Source of the DNA: Plasmodiophora brassicae | Taxonomy: Eukaryota; Endomyxa: Phytomyxea; Phytomyxea; Plasmodiophorida | DNA: 64,000 nt | NCBI GenBank assembly: GCA_036867785.1 | Contig: CP145417.1 | Coordinates: 372,001 to 436,000, forward strand | Direction of reading: 5' to 3' | Shown here: positions 31,661-41,231 of the stretch, piece by piece | How positions within the stretch are numbered: the first letter of the stretch is position 1 | Layout of the letters: each line of letters opens with the position of its first letter | Translations under genes and position numbers: made by a program | Notes under the pieces: model-generated | The model's input: the letters and a program-made list of their open reading frames with translations, nothing else | Told to the model about the DNA's origin: nothing | The model's database searches: none

Positions 31661-32369
31661 ACTTACATAACCGGGCTATGCCCTCCAATACCTACCATAC
31701 AGCCGTCAGCGAGGGTCGTCGAGTGGCCGCCGTCGCCCTGATTGGGCGAGTCGATCGTAGGTCACGTTCGTCAGGAGCGCATCTTTGAGACGGGGCGGGC
31801 ATCGTGCAGGGCCTGCGCGCCGGTAGAGCGCCTCGCGCGGCACGTTCAGGCGCGACAGGCCGACAGGTCGTGCGTCGAGGTTGTTGTGGAGCAGGTCGGT
31901 CCCCGGGCGCTGGGCCGGTGGAGAAGATGACCTTCGAGAAGCGCCTGTCGTCGAGCGCCCGACATCCGTCTACAACTACAACGACTGCTGCCACAGGTTC
32001 ATGGTCGCCGCGTGCGACCCGGGTACTCGGTGGAACCAGGCGCCGCCGTCGCCGTTCCTTTGACGTGTCGCGTGACGCAGGCTTGCCGCCCATGTTGTCG
32101 TGGTGTAGCAGGAACACAGCTGTCGGTTGCCTCGCCGATCGTTTGATTCGGTGCTGTCATGGTTTCGGGTACGCACATGATTGTCCCTGTGTGCTCAGTA
32201 CCATCTTTTAACCTTCGCCTACGTATGAGTTCATATAACGCCCGTTACTGAGCCAGGCCGTTACGTGGTCGAGTATCGCGGCCGGTGCGGCTCGGCAAGT
32301 ACCGATAAAGACGGCACGTCGCTCCACTCGATACACGCGACCGTGTCAACAAGAAGGCCTGTCTGTTTA

Positions 32370-34322
32370 TCATAGGACCAGGACTTCACGCAGAAACATC
32401 CTGGAAACTCTATTCATTTGCACCTTCACTTGACAGATTTGCGCCCCGGGTTCGCGCCCTTTCGGGCATTTGTGATGCTTACGTTCAGTGTTAATGGGCA
32501 GCCCGCTGTTTCTAAGGCGACACCTCAAAGTAGATGACAAACGGCTGAAGCGTGCAGAGCCTTCGACGGCGTCGTCAGCGTCGTCACTTTGCTTTTCCCA
32601 AATGGCCTCGACAACGCGGTCTTCCGCGGCTTTGAAGAAGCGATAACAGCTGGCCTGCCACTCCCTGAAACCGTCGCTGCTGGCAGGCTTCCGCGGCAAC
32701 GACATTTCGGGCGGTTTCCACTTAGTGGTGTACTGTCGGACCCAGAACAGCGCATCGTAGATGGCGTCCTGATCGGTCCCCGTGAGACGTCTCCAATCCC
32801 ATCGATTGCGGTCGTCTAGGGAGCGCGTATGCCCAACCGTTGCGGCCCAAGCGGACGACATTACGCGGGGCAATGATGGGGCAGGCGATATTGCCGACAT
32901 ACTGGGCCATGGAATGGTGTCGACGATGTCGTGGTCCGAATACGTAGATCTCCGGCGCTTGTTCGAGTGCCGTTCATACTTAACAAGACCGAGCTGTTTC
33001 GCCAGAATCTGCAGACCCCGAGCGTGACGGCTCACGGCCACATGGCTGTCTCGCTTCTCTGAAATGGCGTTGACGACGATGTCTTCCGCTGCTTGGAAGA
33101 AACGATGGCAGTTGGCCTGCCAGTCCCTCATGTCGTCCGGGTTCGAAGGTTTGGGCGGCAGCTCCATGTCGTCCGGTTTGCAGGTGGTGCGGTACTGGCG
33201 AGCCCAGAACAGGGCAGCATGAAAGATGTTGGATGCCGTTGAGCAGAGGTGGTGCCGATCCCAAAACGATTTGTTATCCAGATCACGAGTATGCGCTATC
33301 GTCGCGGCCCAGGCAGACGACAATGCAGAAGGCAACGATGGTGCAGGCTGCACTTCCGACGCGCTGGGCCAGGGGATAGCATTGGCGAAACCGGTCCAAT
33401 AAATGGAGGCGGCGTCATCAGCCCCGACAGGAGGCACCAGAGCATTCGGCTGATGATGGTTTCCCAGCGGAGAACTTCCGCTGATCGACGTCGCAGCGCT
33501 TGTCGGGGAATCATTAATCGCAGTAGACGTCTCGCCGCTGGATGTGTCAATAGACAGCCCGTGCAGACTCGCGACAGAGGGACGGCTGCTGGGCGCTGCC
33601 GTATTTGGCCAAAGTAGACTTGAAATAGAAAGCGTGTGATGTGCGCCAGGCTCCGCATGGGCGGTATCCATCATCACCGGGGTTTCGCGAATATGTCGTA
33701 CGTCAGCGGTTGCACAATCCACACGTCGACATATCTCATCGACAACGTGTTCGAGATGGATGTTCCGGAAGCAGAAATCCCCGTTCTCGAGAGCCAGCAA
33801 CATGCCCAATTGTTCGACAGTGAACGGATGCTTGAACGATGTCATCAAACGCGACCGTCCATCCGCACAGATCCATATGGGCTGTCGCAGTGGGGATCCG
33901 ATCCAGGGACGAACCGCCGCCGGGATCTCACCGTTCGAGACGCTCTGCTTGATCGATTCGGCATTCATGGCGGTTTCCATTAAGTCCAGGTTCACGAATG
34001 CAAACGCGAGGCTTGCGGGGATCGTCAGGTATTGGTAATGGGGCGACTTCAGAGCGTCCGCCTTGCCACAGGATGCGATGACGTGATCTTGATCATACGT
34101 ATAGCCATCCGGCAGTGTCACCATCTTGTTCGTCATTCTCCCCACCAATGGACACGCGAACCATGATGCCAACCCCAGAGCGGTTAGCACAGAGCTGGCA
34201 TGGTCGACCTCCTCCGGCGTCATCCTTGGCGGCAACTCCTCCTCCGTCGGATAGACGTGAAGGTCAACGGCCAGCACGTAGCTCGTCGCGCATGCGAACA
34301 GGAACACAACGGGAGCAGGCAT
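32370..34322 (-). CDS. Secreted U-box-like protein, copy 3
   Basis: Paralogue of copies 1 and 2, 650 codons, intronless. Signal peptide MPAPVVFLFACATSYVLA. U-box-like segment CPLVGRMTNKMVTLPDGYTY with SPHYQYLTIPASLAFAFVNL. Both internal modules are present; in the second, MSLPRKPAS replaces MSLPPKPAS. The last ~35 residues do not match the paralogues: the sequence there still resembles theirs at DNA level, but a small indel has shifted the frame, so the basic tail is replaced by a longer one ending FLREVLVL. The core is intact, so it may still be functional. A TATA-like element lies ~115 bp upstream. Confidence 0.72.
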   Translation of the reverse strand: MPAPVVFLFACATSYVLAVDLHVYPTEEELPPRMTPEEVDHASSVLTALGLASWFACPLVGRMTNKMVTLPDGYTYDQDHVIASCGKADALKSPHYQYLTIPASLAFAFVNLDLMETAMNAESIKQSVSNGEIPAAVRPWIGSPLRQPIWICADGRSRLMTSFKHPFTVEQLGMLLALENGDFCFRNIHLEHVVDEICRRVDCATADVRHIRETPVMMDTAHAEPGAHHTLSISSLLWPNTAAPSSRPSVASLHGLSIDTSSGETSTAINDSPTSAATSISGSSPLGNHHQPNALVPPVGADDAASIYWTGFANAIPWPSASEVQPAPSLPSALSSAWAATIAHTRDLDNKSFWDRHHLCSTASNIFHAALFWARQYRTTCKPDDMELPPKPSNPDDMRDWQANCHRFFQAAEDIVVNAISEKRDSHVAVSRHARGLQILAKQLGLVKYERHSNKRRRSTYSDHDIVDTIPWPSMSAISPAPSLPRVMSSAWAATVGHTRSLDDRNRWDWRRLTGTDQDAIYDALFWVRQYTTKWKPPEMSLPRKPASSDGFREWQASCYRFFKAAEDRVVEAIWEKQSDDADDAVEGSARFSRLSSTLRCRLRNSGLPINTERKHHKCPKGREPGAQICQVKVQMNRVSRMFLREVLVL

Positions 34323-34433
34323 CGCTCGAACGAGATCTCGAACGCAGCTCCAACGGCAGCCGACCTGGCAATCAATGTGGTCGCCTGGTCGGCGGCCATG
34401 ACATCCGCAAATCCGAAATGCGCGTGACGGAAA

Positions 34434-34445
34434 ACCTTTTTATAG
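34434..34445 (-). promoter_or_regulatory. TATA-like element of U-box-like copy 3
   Basis: Minus-strand CTATAAAAAGG about 115 bp upstream of the ATG at 34322, at nearly the same distance as the element of copy 2. Confidence 0.5.
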
Positions 34446-35204
34446 ACAGAAGCATCGGCGTCAATAATTATAGGCGCGTAATCTGAGTCATAGACGAGGA
34501 CGTGTATTCATTGGTCACAATCGTCATTGGCAGCGAGCTTCGGGGTTTCCAAGTGGTCGTCGAGAGCGATGTGAAGGGGTTGCACGTAGGGAGGGCATCG
34601 GAAAGAATGGGCGCACTGTGCATTCGCTTTTATCTCCACCGTTTGTGATTTCAGACATGCCTGCGCGGCCACTGAGATCAAGCAGTAGCGCACTGGGCAG
34701 GACATGCATGGCACTGGGCCGGCTATTCGTCCAAGTACAGCTAGCGGCATTGAATCGTGCGCACAGGCGTCGGCAGTAATCGGGAACGATCTCTCGTACG
34801 CTGCGAAACCCTCGCGTTGTACGCTGATCGCGCTGAAGCCATCGTAGAGCCGCAGCGCGTTTTGCACCCTCGAAACGCGGCAACTTCGGCGATCGTGTAA
34901 AAGGATTGGGATCGTGCGGGAACGCCGCGATTGGCGTCACGGTCGCGCAAAGCGCTGTAGCCACGACAGACGGCAACTGGTGTACCATCTGGAAATGGCT
35001 CAGCGGCCATATTGGTCCCAATGTCAAAGCGACCGCAGTCAACGATCACCGTCGGCCAGAACGTCCGGAGGTAGTGGCGCAGCTCCAGGATCGAGCCGAC
35101 GTTGTCCATCTTCGTAAAAGATCGGACTCCTAATGATTGCATCCGAACCATCGTCGTGTCGTCCAGATACCCGGCCAGTGTTTTCATTATTGTTCGCGCG
35201 TCTC
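34446..35204. other. Decayed sequence upstream of copy 3
   Basis: Part of this stretch (about 34500-34700) resembles 30570-30720 upstream of copy 2 (shared block CAGACATGCCTG preceded by a CCACCGT motif). Minus-strand open frames here (for example 34524-35042) lack recognisable domains. No gene is called. Confidence 0.4.
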
Positions 35205-35496
35205 GGGGCGCGAACCGTACAGGACGCCGGTGGTTGTCGTACTGCTGGCTGTAGTCAACGAGCTCGTCGGGCAGTCGATCGGCGCACGAAGCGATGGCCG
35301 CGATGACTGCGTCGTCGGGCAGTCGATCGGCGCACGAAGCGATGGCCGCGATGACTGCGTCGCGGCAGGACCTGGAGAAGGCGCGACGCGTCCAGGTACG
35401 ATGCGTGCTCTCCGACCAGAAGGCGACAACACTGCAAACCGGACAACGTGGTGCTCAACGACTAACCTTCTGTCTGTTGCTTTCGAAAGGGCTGAC
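35205..35496 (+). repeat. Left arm of a large inverted repeat
   Basis: Reverse-complement match to 35586-35829. The arm is 292 bp against 244 bp on the right; the 48 bp difference is exactly one extra copy of an internal unit (35268-35315 and 35316-35363, starting GTCGGGCAGTCGATCGGCGC). The arms are nearly identical apart from this. Confidence 0.92.
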
Positions 35497-35513
35497 GTCC
35501 CCCTGTCAAACTT

Positions 35514-35514
<1 letters not shown>

Positions 35515-35545
<31 letters not shown>
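35515..35545. repeat. Homopolymer of 31 C
   Basis: Uninterrupted run of about 31 C in the ~90 bp spacer between the inverted-repeat arms. Its true length may vary or be an assembly estimate. Confidence 0.85.
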
Positions 35546-35561
35546 ATCGATGACACAAACA

Positions 35562-36993
35562 TCATGGACCAAGAGGAGGAGGGAGGTCAGCCCTTTCGAA
35601 AGCAACAGACAGAAGGTTAGTCGCTGAGCACCACGTTGTCCGGTTTGCAGTGTTGTCGCCTTCTGGTCGGAGAGCACGCATCGTACCTGGACGCGTCGCG
35701 CCTTCTCCAGGTCCTGCCGCGACGCAGTCATCGCGGCCATCGCTTCGTGCGCCGATCGACTGCCCGACGAGCTCGTTGACTACAGCCAGCAGTACGACAA
35801 CCACAGGCGTCCTGTACGGTTCGCGCCCCGTTGTCCGGTTTGCAGTGTTGTCGCCTTCTGATCGGAGATCGGTAGGCCGAAATGTTGCGCCACAATCTGA
35901 CGATGATGATGTCGCCGACGTAATCGACGGACGCAGATGCGACGAGATCTGCTGCTGGTCGTCGACGTAGATGGGAGCGGCATATTCCTGCGTGTTTGGT
36001 GGAGTTAGGCAATCGAGCATTGCCTGGCGCTCAATCTCGACCGTGCGTCGTCGACGAAAATACGGCATATCTGCATCGGTGAACGTCATCGCGGCCGTGT
36101 TGGCGAGATAGTCCGCATACATGATAACGAATACGCCACAATCATGCCCGTTGGACTGCTTTGGTATCCTGCTCGCCAAGCGGTGGTCCCATTGCCCGTG
36201 GCAAGGGCGACCGCGTTTGCCAAGATGCTCTTGCTGTAGGAAGTGTATGATGTTGGTCCCGAGAGTACCGCGCGGGCGATCGGACAGCGAGTCGTAAACT
36301 TCGACCAACTGGAGCTTAGGATGCACAGCGACGAGTACCCAGTGCGGTTCCTCAGCGATCAGAACGGGAAAGAAGATAAGGTCGCGAATCCCGATCCGGG
36401 CCCATCTAGCAGTCCACCTCCCGACGCCGTCGTACGAGAGCTTGCCATTTTCCATCAGCTTGTGATAGAACCCAGGATCGACAGCGGCACACGTCGGAAA
36501 GATGCCCGGCATGGCGAGCCGACGCAGGTGATCCCTCTTGACAATCAAATCGAGGCAGGCCGCCAGCACAGCATCGCTCAGCCGGCACTCGCCGCGAAGT
36601 CGAACGATATCACACTGCGAATCACGACTCAATCAATGCGAAATCCAGTCTGCGACTATCCATCCATACGTGTGCGACCGTGACGGTACCGGTTGTGTAC
36701 GTCGGCTTGGTGGGATTGTCGCAGATCCTTCGCGCCCACTGATCAACCTTGTGCAGGCGGCGATCGACGAGGTCTGGTTCGAGCTGCGGTGACACCAGCG
36801 CGGTGTCGACCAGGATTTGGAACCTGTGGACGGCGGCCTCGACCGTATGGCGTTGATCGGTTCCGACCGGGGCCGGCGGCACATCAGCACGCGGTGGCGA
36901 GTCGTCGTAGAACAACTGGTCGACGGCGGCATTGACAGGGACAGGACGTCGTCTTCGCCGCCTGCGACGACACGTCGCTGACGTCGCCCACAC
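35562..36993 (-). CDS. Ulp1-type (C48) cysteine protease, possibly transposon-derived
   Basis: SUMO-protease-like fold. A 55 bp phase-0 intron (about 36622-36676) joins GTVTVAH to CDIVRLRGECRLSDAVLA. The catalytic core is complete: His in EEPHWVLVAVHP, Asp in LVEVYDSLSD, the oxyanion Gln in IPKQSNGHDC and Cys in GHDCGVFVIMYADYL. The frame continues ~110 codons past the core into the inverted repeat, where GDNTANRTT occurs twice, so the real C-terminus is unclear. No ATG is found for the upstream exon (open to about 36993), and that exon is partly duplicated head-to-head at 37026-37150. Host SUMO proteases and Ulp1 genes carried by DNA transposons cannot be separated here; the repeats around it favour a mobile origin. 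Confidence 0.6.
35586..35829 (-). repeat. Right arm of a large inverted repeat
   Basis: Pairs with 35205-35496. A ~40 bp block inside it (about 35635-35675, GTTGTCCGGTTTGCAGTGTT and onward) recurs directly at about 35829-35869, just outside the arm, so the arm is bracketed by a direct repeat. Confidence 0.9.
36835..36930 (-). repeat. Inverted duplicate of a Ulp1-gene exon segment (arm 1)
   Basis: Reverse complement of this stretch encodes VDQLFYDDSPPRADVPP followed by APVGTDQRHTVEA; the same coding sequence occurs on the plus strand at 37026-37150 with one small insertion. The two are head-to-head, ~95 bp apart. Confidence 0.85.
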
Positions 36994-37025
36994 CGTCGCC
37001 GCCTACAGCCGACGAACTGTGAGAC

Positions 37026-37150
37026 CCTGTCGACGCCGTCGTCGACCAGTTGTTCTTCGACGAATCGCCACAGCGTGCTGATGTGCCGCCGGCGATGCCG
37101 CTGCTGTCACCGCCGGCCCCGGTCGGAACCGATCAACGCCACACTGTCGA
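37026..37150 (+). repeat. Inverted duplicate of a Ulp1-gene exon segment (arm 2)
   Basis: Plus-strand reading VVDQLFFDESPQRADVPP, an inserted AMPLLSP-like stretch, then APVGTDQRHTVEA. A further related unit, YDDSPPRDDMPPELDEYLW, follows at about 37156-37212. It appears to be a truncated inverted copy of the protease gene's 5' exon. Confidence 0.85.
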
Positions 37151-37562
37151 GGCCTACGACGACTCGCCACCGCGTGATGATATGCCGCCGGAACTTGATG
37201 AATACCTGTGGCCGCGGGGTTCGGACTTCGGACGGTGTCCTGTCGTTGATCAGAGCCGACAAAACATTTCAACAGCTCTGATGGGGTGATGTTCAGATCG
37301 AACGGCGCTGGTTCAAGCCGTTATGCAATCGCCGATCTATGTGGCCTTCCAAAGCTCGGGTACTGCCATCACGGACGCATGCGTCGCGAGTACACTATAA
37401 GAATCATAATCAAGGGCAATGAATGCAGTCGTACGTCCTAGGTGTACCGCCAAAAGGAACCACGATACCGGTTGCACATGGTACTTCTTCTCGTCGACTG
37501 CGTCTGTTGCTGTCAGGTGGTCGTCCACCTCTTCTTCGTGGCACCAGCGAGCATCGACTCTC

Positions 37563-37682
37563 GTTGACTTTTCGTCTCCTTCTCGTCTCCTTTGCGCAGC
37601 CTTTTGTGACTGGTTTTCGTCTTCTTTTTGAAAAAGGAGTTGAGAACAGTGGAACGTCACAGAAGGAGACGAAAAAGTCGAC
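37563..37682. repeat. Imperfect hairpin
   Basis: 37563-37583 and 37661-37682 are inverted copies (AGAAGGAGACGAAAAAGTCG on one arm), with one indel, separated by ~77 bp. This could be a small terminal-inverted-repeat remnant. Confidence 0.6.
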
Positions 37683-37720
37683 CCAAAATCACTTCGACCA
37701 GGCTCTTAGATTTCGCTTAC

Positions 37721-39060
37721 CTAACGATCGCCGATCTGTCCCTCAGGTTCAATTAATTCGCGGCTTCGAGCTCTGTTGACGGTTGTGCTGGTTGCGCCTT
37801 CGGGACGCGGTTGATAGCAGCAATGGCATCGGCAACATCCCGTCCTGGATCGTCGACGCCGCCCTGGCTTCATGGCGGACATCGTGGAACTTTCCGGCAT
37901 GAACGCATCCATCCAAGCCGATATCGACACCCGATTGTGATCATCGGCGCCCATCACGCCGAACAGGCTCGTGGTCGCCGACGGACCCATGTGACACCCT
38001 TCCGTGCAATTAATTCATAACCATATCAAGTGCTCACGTTTGATAGGTCGTACATTGCGACGGAGGACCAGGCCTTTGCGGCTCCCAAGAGCAGGCCCCT
38101 CCTATGAGCAGCATCTGCGACCTCGGTGCTGCTCGATCATCGAACGGCTCCGGCAGTTACACCTTGGGCCCGCATACGTTCCGGCTTGGAACAGAAGACA
38201 CGCGAGCTGCTCCTCGAGCTCGTGTTGCCGCGCGGCCGGTTTCGTTATTGACATCCTCAGCGGTGCTGGTGGCGTGGGCCGGAAGCATCAGGCGCAGCAT
38301 CGATCCAAGGTCGGCGACGGACATGAAGGGCGTGGAAATGACGAGCAGATCATCACTGAATCGATTCAACGCGCGTCGACTAGATCGCGTGGCAGACATG
38401 ACAGCGGTATTTCCAACTACGTACCCCTTGATCCTCTACCGGCCTACACGTATGTCAGCAATGATGGTCCTCGTCGCCCCCCTCGGACCGCTTACAGTCC
38501 GGACGTGTGCTGGAAAACATCGGAGGAAGTCGATGGAACGTGCTCATTAGTCTCAAGCGTTACCCAGGCCGCCATTGGACGGATCCTTTTCAGAAACTCG
38601 TCGGACGTCGACGTCACCTGACCGCACCTCCTCTTGTCGTACCTGATCCTCCACGTGATCAGAAACCGACAAATGATGACTTATAAACTGCCGATCGCCT
38701 ACTCACGAGAATATCATAGGTCGTCAATACATACCCATTCCACCGTCGTAGGGACCTCCCGAAATCAAAGCAGTCATGAATGTCTTGCTGGAGGTCGCCT
38801 TGCTCACAGGGGTTCCAAGTCAATTCAACCCAGGCAACGTGTTCAAGAAACCCATTATCGCTCTCTCGCCGTCTTCAACGCCCTGTTCGTTCTTGGCGCT
38901 CTCTGCCCAATGTGACTGTTGCCCATTGTGTATGGCGACCGGTCGTTCCGTGTTGGAACATGATCGTTCGGTACGTGACCACCGTCCGTGGGATACCTAC
39001 TCCATGAATGCAGCGACGTCGTCGTCACTCACCGTTCCCAGGTTGGTCGGGTGTCACATT
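37721..39060 (-). pseudogene. Extended decayed copy of the EF-hand gene
   Basis: Contains in order segments matching several parts of the EF-hand gene at 21166-23533 and its upstream region: MGPSATTSLFGVMGADDHNR, then VSISAWMDAFMPESSTM (37990 downward), sequence like 23100-23280 at about 38500-38700, and like 23560-23730 at about 38910-39060. Frames are broken throughout. It is the longest of the EF-hand copies and lies directly 3' of U-box-like copy 4. Confidence 0.75.
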
Positions 39061-39371
39061 ACCGACGGCGGACGTCGTCGCCGCCGAAGTTAAACACACC
39101 AAGCTTCTAGCTCGTCGCCTCATCGGCGGGTATCCAATGTTGCCATGGTTCCGGGTACACGTACAGGGTAGCCCCTGTGGTCAATCCCAGATACTGACCA
39201 TAACCGCGAACCGGTGGCGCCTCGACACCGCTGATACTGACCATAATGGCACGTCCTGGGGATTTGATGCACATGACCTTGGCCTTTATCATAGGAAGAG
39301 GAATTCAGAAAGAACGTCCTGCAGATTCGTGCCACTTGAGCCTGCACTTGACAGGTGTCAGCGCTCAGGGT

Positions 39372-41231
39372 TCACGACCTCTTGCGTGAGGGCATGTCCA
39401 AGCGCACGGTTTTACGACGCTTGCGCTCAGTGATCATGGACAGCCCAAGCTTCGTAAGGCGACGTCGAAAGGGATTTGCCCCGCGGCTGATGCCCCCAAT
39501 GCCGGCCTCTCCGACGCCTTCTCTTTCCGAAATGACCTTGACAACGAGGTCTTCCGCAGCTTTAAAGAAGCGATAACAGCTGGCCTGCCACCCGCTGAAA
39601 CCATCGCTGCAGGCAGGCTTCGGTGGCAACGACATTCCAGGCGGTTTCCAGGTAGTCCTGTACTGATGGGCCCAGAACAGCGCATCGTAGATGGGTTGCA
39701 TGTCGGCCCGTGTGAGATTTGCCCAATTCCAGCGTTTCTCGTCATCTAGGGAGCGCGTATACGCGATCGTTGCCGCCCAAGCGGACGATATTTCGGGGGG
39801 CAATAATGGGGCAGGCGTCATCGCCGACATACTGGGCCATGGAATGGTGTCGGCGTTGTGGTCCGACCACGTAATTCTCCGACGCTTGCGCCTCGTAACA
39901 AGACCCAGCTGTGTCACCAGTCTTTTTAGAGCGCGAGCATAACGGACCTTAGGGTTGCCACGCTGCCCTGGAATGGCATTTACGACGAAGTCTTCAGCTG
40001 CTTGGAAGAATTGGTAACAGCTGGCCTGCCAGCCTCTCATGTCGTCCGACGTCGCCGTAGGTTTGGGCGGCAGCTCCATGTCGGCCGGCTTGAAGGTGGT
40101 GCGGTAATGATTCGCCCAGAACATGGCAGCATAGAAGCTGTCGCTTGTTGTTGAGTAGAGGTGGTCCCGACTCCAAAACGGTTTCTTATCCAGATCGCGA
40201 GTATGCGCTATCGTCGCGGCCCAGGCAGACGAGATTGCATAAGGCAACGATGGTGCAGGTTGCACTTCAGATTCACTGGGCCAAGGGATGGCATCAGCGA
40301 TGGTGGCCCAAGCAGCGGAGACGATGTCATCAGTCCCGACAGAGGTCAACAGACCGTTCGGCGTGTAATGGTTCGCGAGCGGAGGACTTCCGCTGCTCGA
40401 CCTCGCTGGACTTGTCGGGGAAGGAACCGCGGTCGACGTCCCGCTGCTGAATGTATCAATAGACAGCCGGTGCTGATCCGCGACAAGAGGACGGCTGCTA
40501 GACGCGGCCACACTTGCCGAAAGGAGACTTGAAATAGAAAGCGACTGACGTGCGTCAGGCTCCTCACGGACAGTACCCATCCTCATCAGGGATTCGCGAA
40601 TATGCGGTGCGTCACCGGTCCCACAATCCACGCGCCGACAGATCTCGTCAACGACTTGTTCGAGGCGGATGTTCCGGAAGCAGAATTCCCCATTGTCGAA
40701 AGTCAGCAACATCCCCAGTTGCTCAATCGTGAACGGATACTGGAATGATGTCACAATACGCGACCGTCCATCCGCACAGATCCATATGGGCTGCAGCAGT
40801 GGAGAACCGATCCATCGACGAATCGTCGCTGGGACTTTACGGTTAAGGACGCTCTGCGCAATCGACCCGATATCCTTCGCGATATCCATCAAATCCAGGT
40901 TCAAGAACGCAAACGCGAGGCTCGTGGGGATCGTCAGGTGTCGGTAATGGGGCGACTTCGGAGTGTTCGTATCGCGACAGGATGCGACGATGCGATTCAG
41001 ATCATACGCATACCCATCCGCCAGTGTCACCATCTTGCTAGTTACGCGCCCCGCCAATGGACACGATAACCAGGACGTCAACCCAAGAGCAGTTAGTAAA
41101 GAGTTGGCACGGTCGACCTCTTCCGGCGTCAGCATTGGTGGCATTTCCTCCGCCGTCGGAAAGACTTGAAGTTCAACGGCTAGCGCGCAGCTCGTCGTGC
41201 ATGCGAACAGGAGCACAGCGAGGGCAGGCAT
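39372..41231 (-). CDS. Secreted U-box-like protein, copy 4
   Basis: Paralogue of copies 1-3, 619 residues, intronless. Signal peptide MPALAVLLFACTTSCALA. U-box-like segment CPLAGRVTSKMVTLADGYAY with SPHYRHLTIPTSLAFAFLNL. The shared block PIWICADGRSRIVTSFQYPF is present, then a Ser-rich linker and both internal modules (ADAIPWPSESEVQPAPSLPY and ADTIPWPSMSAMTPAPLLPP mark their starts). The C-terminus is basic (ERKRRKTVRL, then PSRKRS). The ATG at 41231 opens the signal peptide. It is separated from the other copies by the protease and inverted-repeat region but clearly belongs to the same array. Confidence 0.75.
   Translation of the reverse strand: MPALAVLLFACTTSCALAVELQVFPTAEEMPPMLTPEEVDRANSLLTALGLTSWLSCPLAGRVTSKMVTLADGYAYDLNRIVASCRDTNTPKSPHYRHLTIPTSLAFAFLNLDLMDIAKDIGSIAQSVLNRKVPATIRRWIGSPLLQPIWICADGRSRIVTSFQYPFTIEQLGMLLTFDNGEFCFRNIRLEQVVDEICRRVDCGTGDAPHIRESLMRMGTVREEPDARQSLSISSLLSASVAASSSRPLVADQHRLSIDTFSSGTSTAVPSPTSPARSSSGSPPLANHYTPNGLLTSVGTDDIVSAAWATIADAIPWPSESEVQPAPSLPYAISSAWAATIAHTRDLDKKPFWSRDHLYSTTSDSFYAAMFWANHYRTTFKPADMELPPKPTATSDDMRGWQASCYQFFQAAEDFVVNAIPGQRGNPKVRYARALKRLVTQLGLVTRRKRRRITWSDHNADTIPWPSMSAMTPAPLLPPEISSAWAATIAYTRSLDDEKRWNWANLTRADMQPIYDALFWAHQYRTTWKPPGMSLPPKPACSDGFSGWQASCYRFFKAAEDLVVKVISEREGVGEAGIGGISRGANPFRRRLTKLGLSMITERKRRKTVRLDMPSRKRS

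Noticed and set aside
35187-35558. Frames with poly-glycine or poly-proline running through the C-run
   Set aside because: They are products of the homopolymer and inverted repeat, and mirror each other on both strands.
37721-39060. A second intact EF-hand gene
   Set aside because: Only pieces match and the frames are interrupted; treated as a pseudogene.
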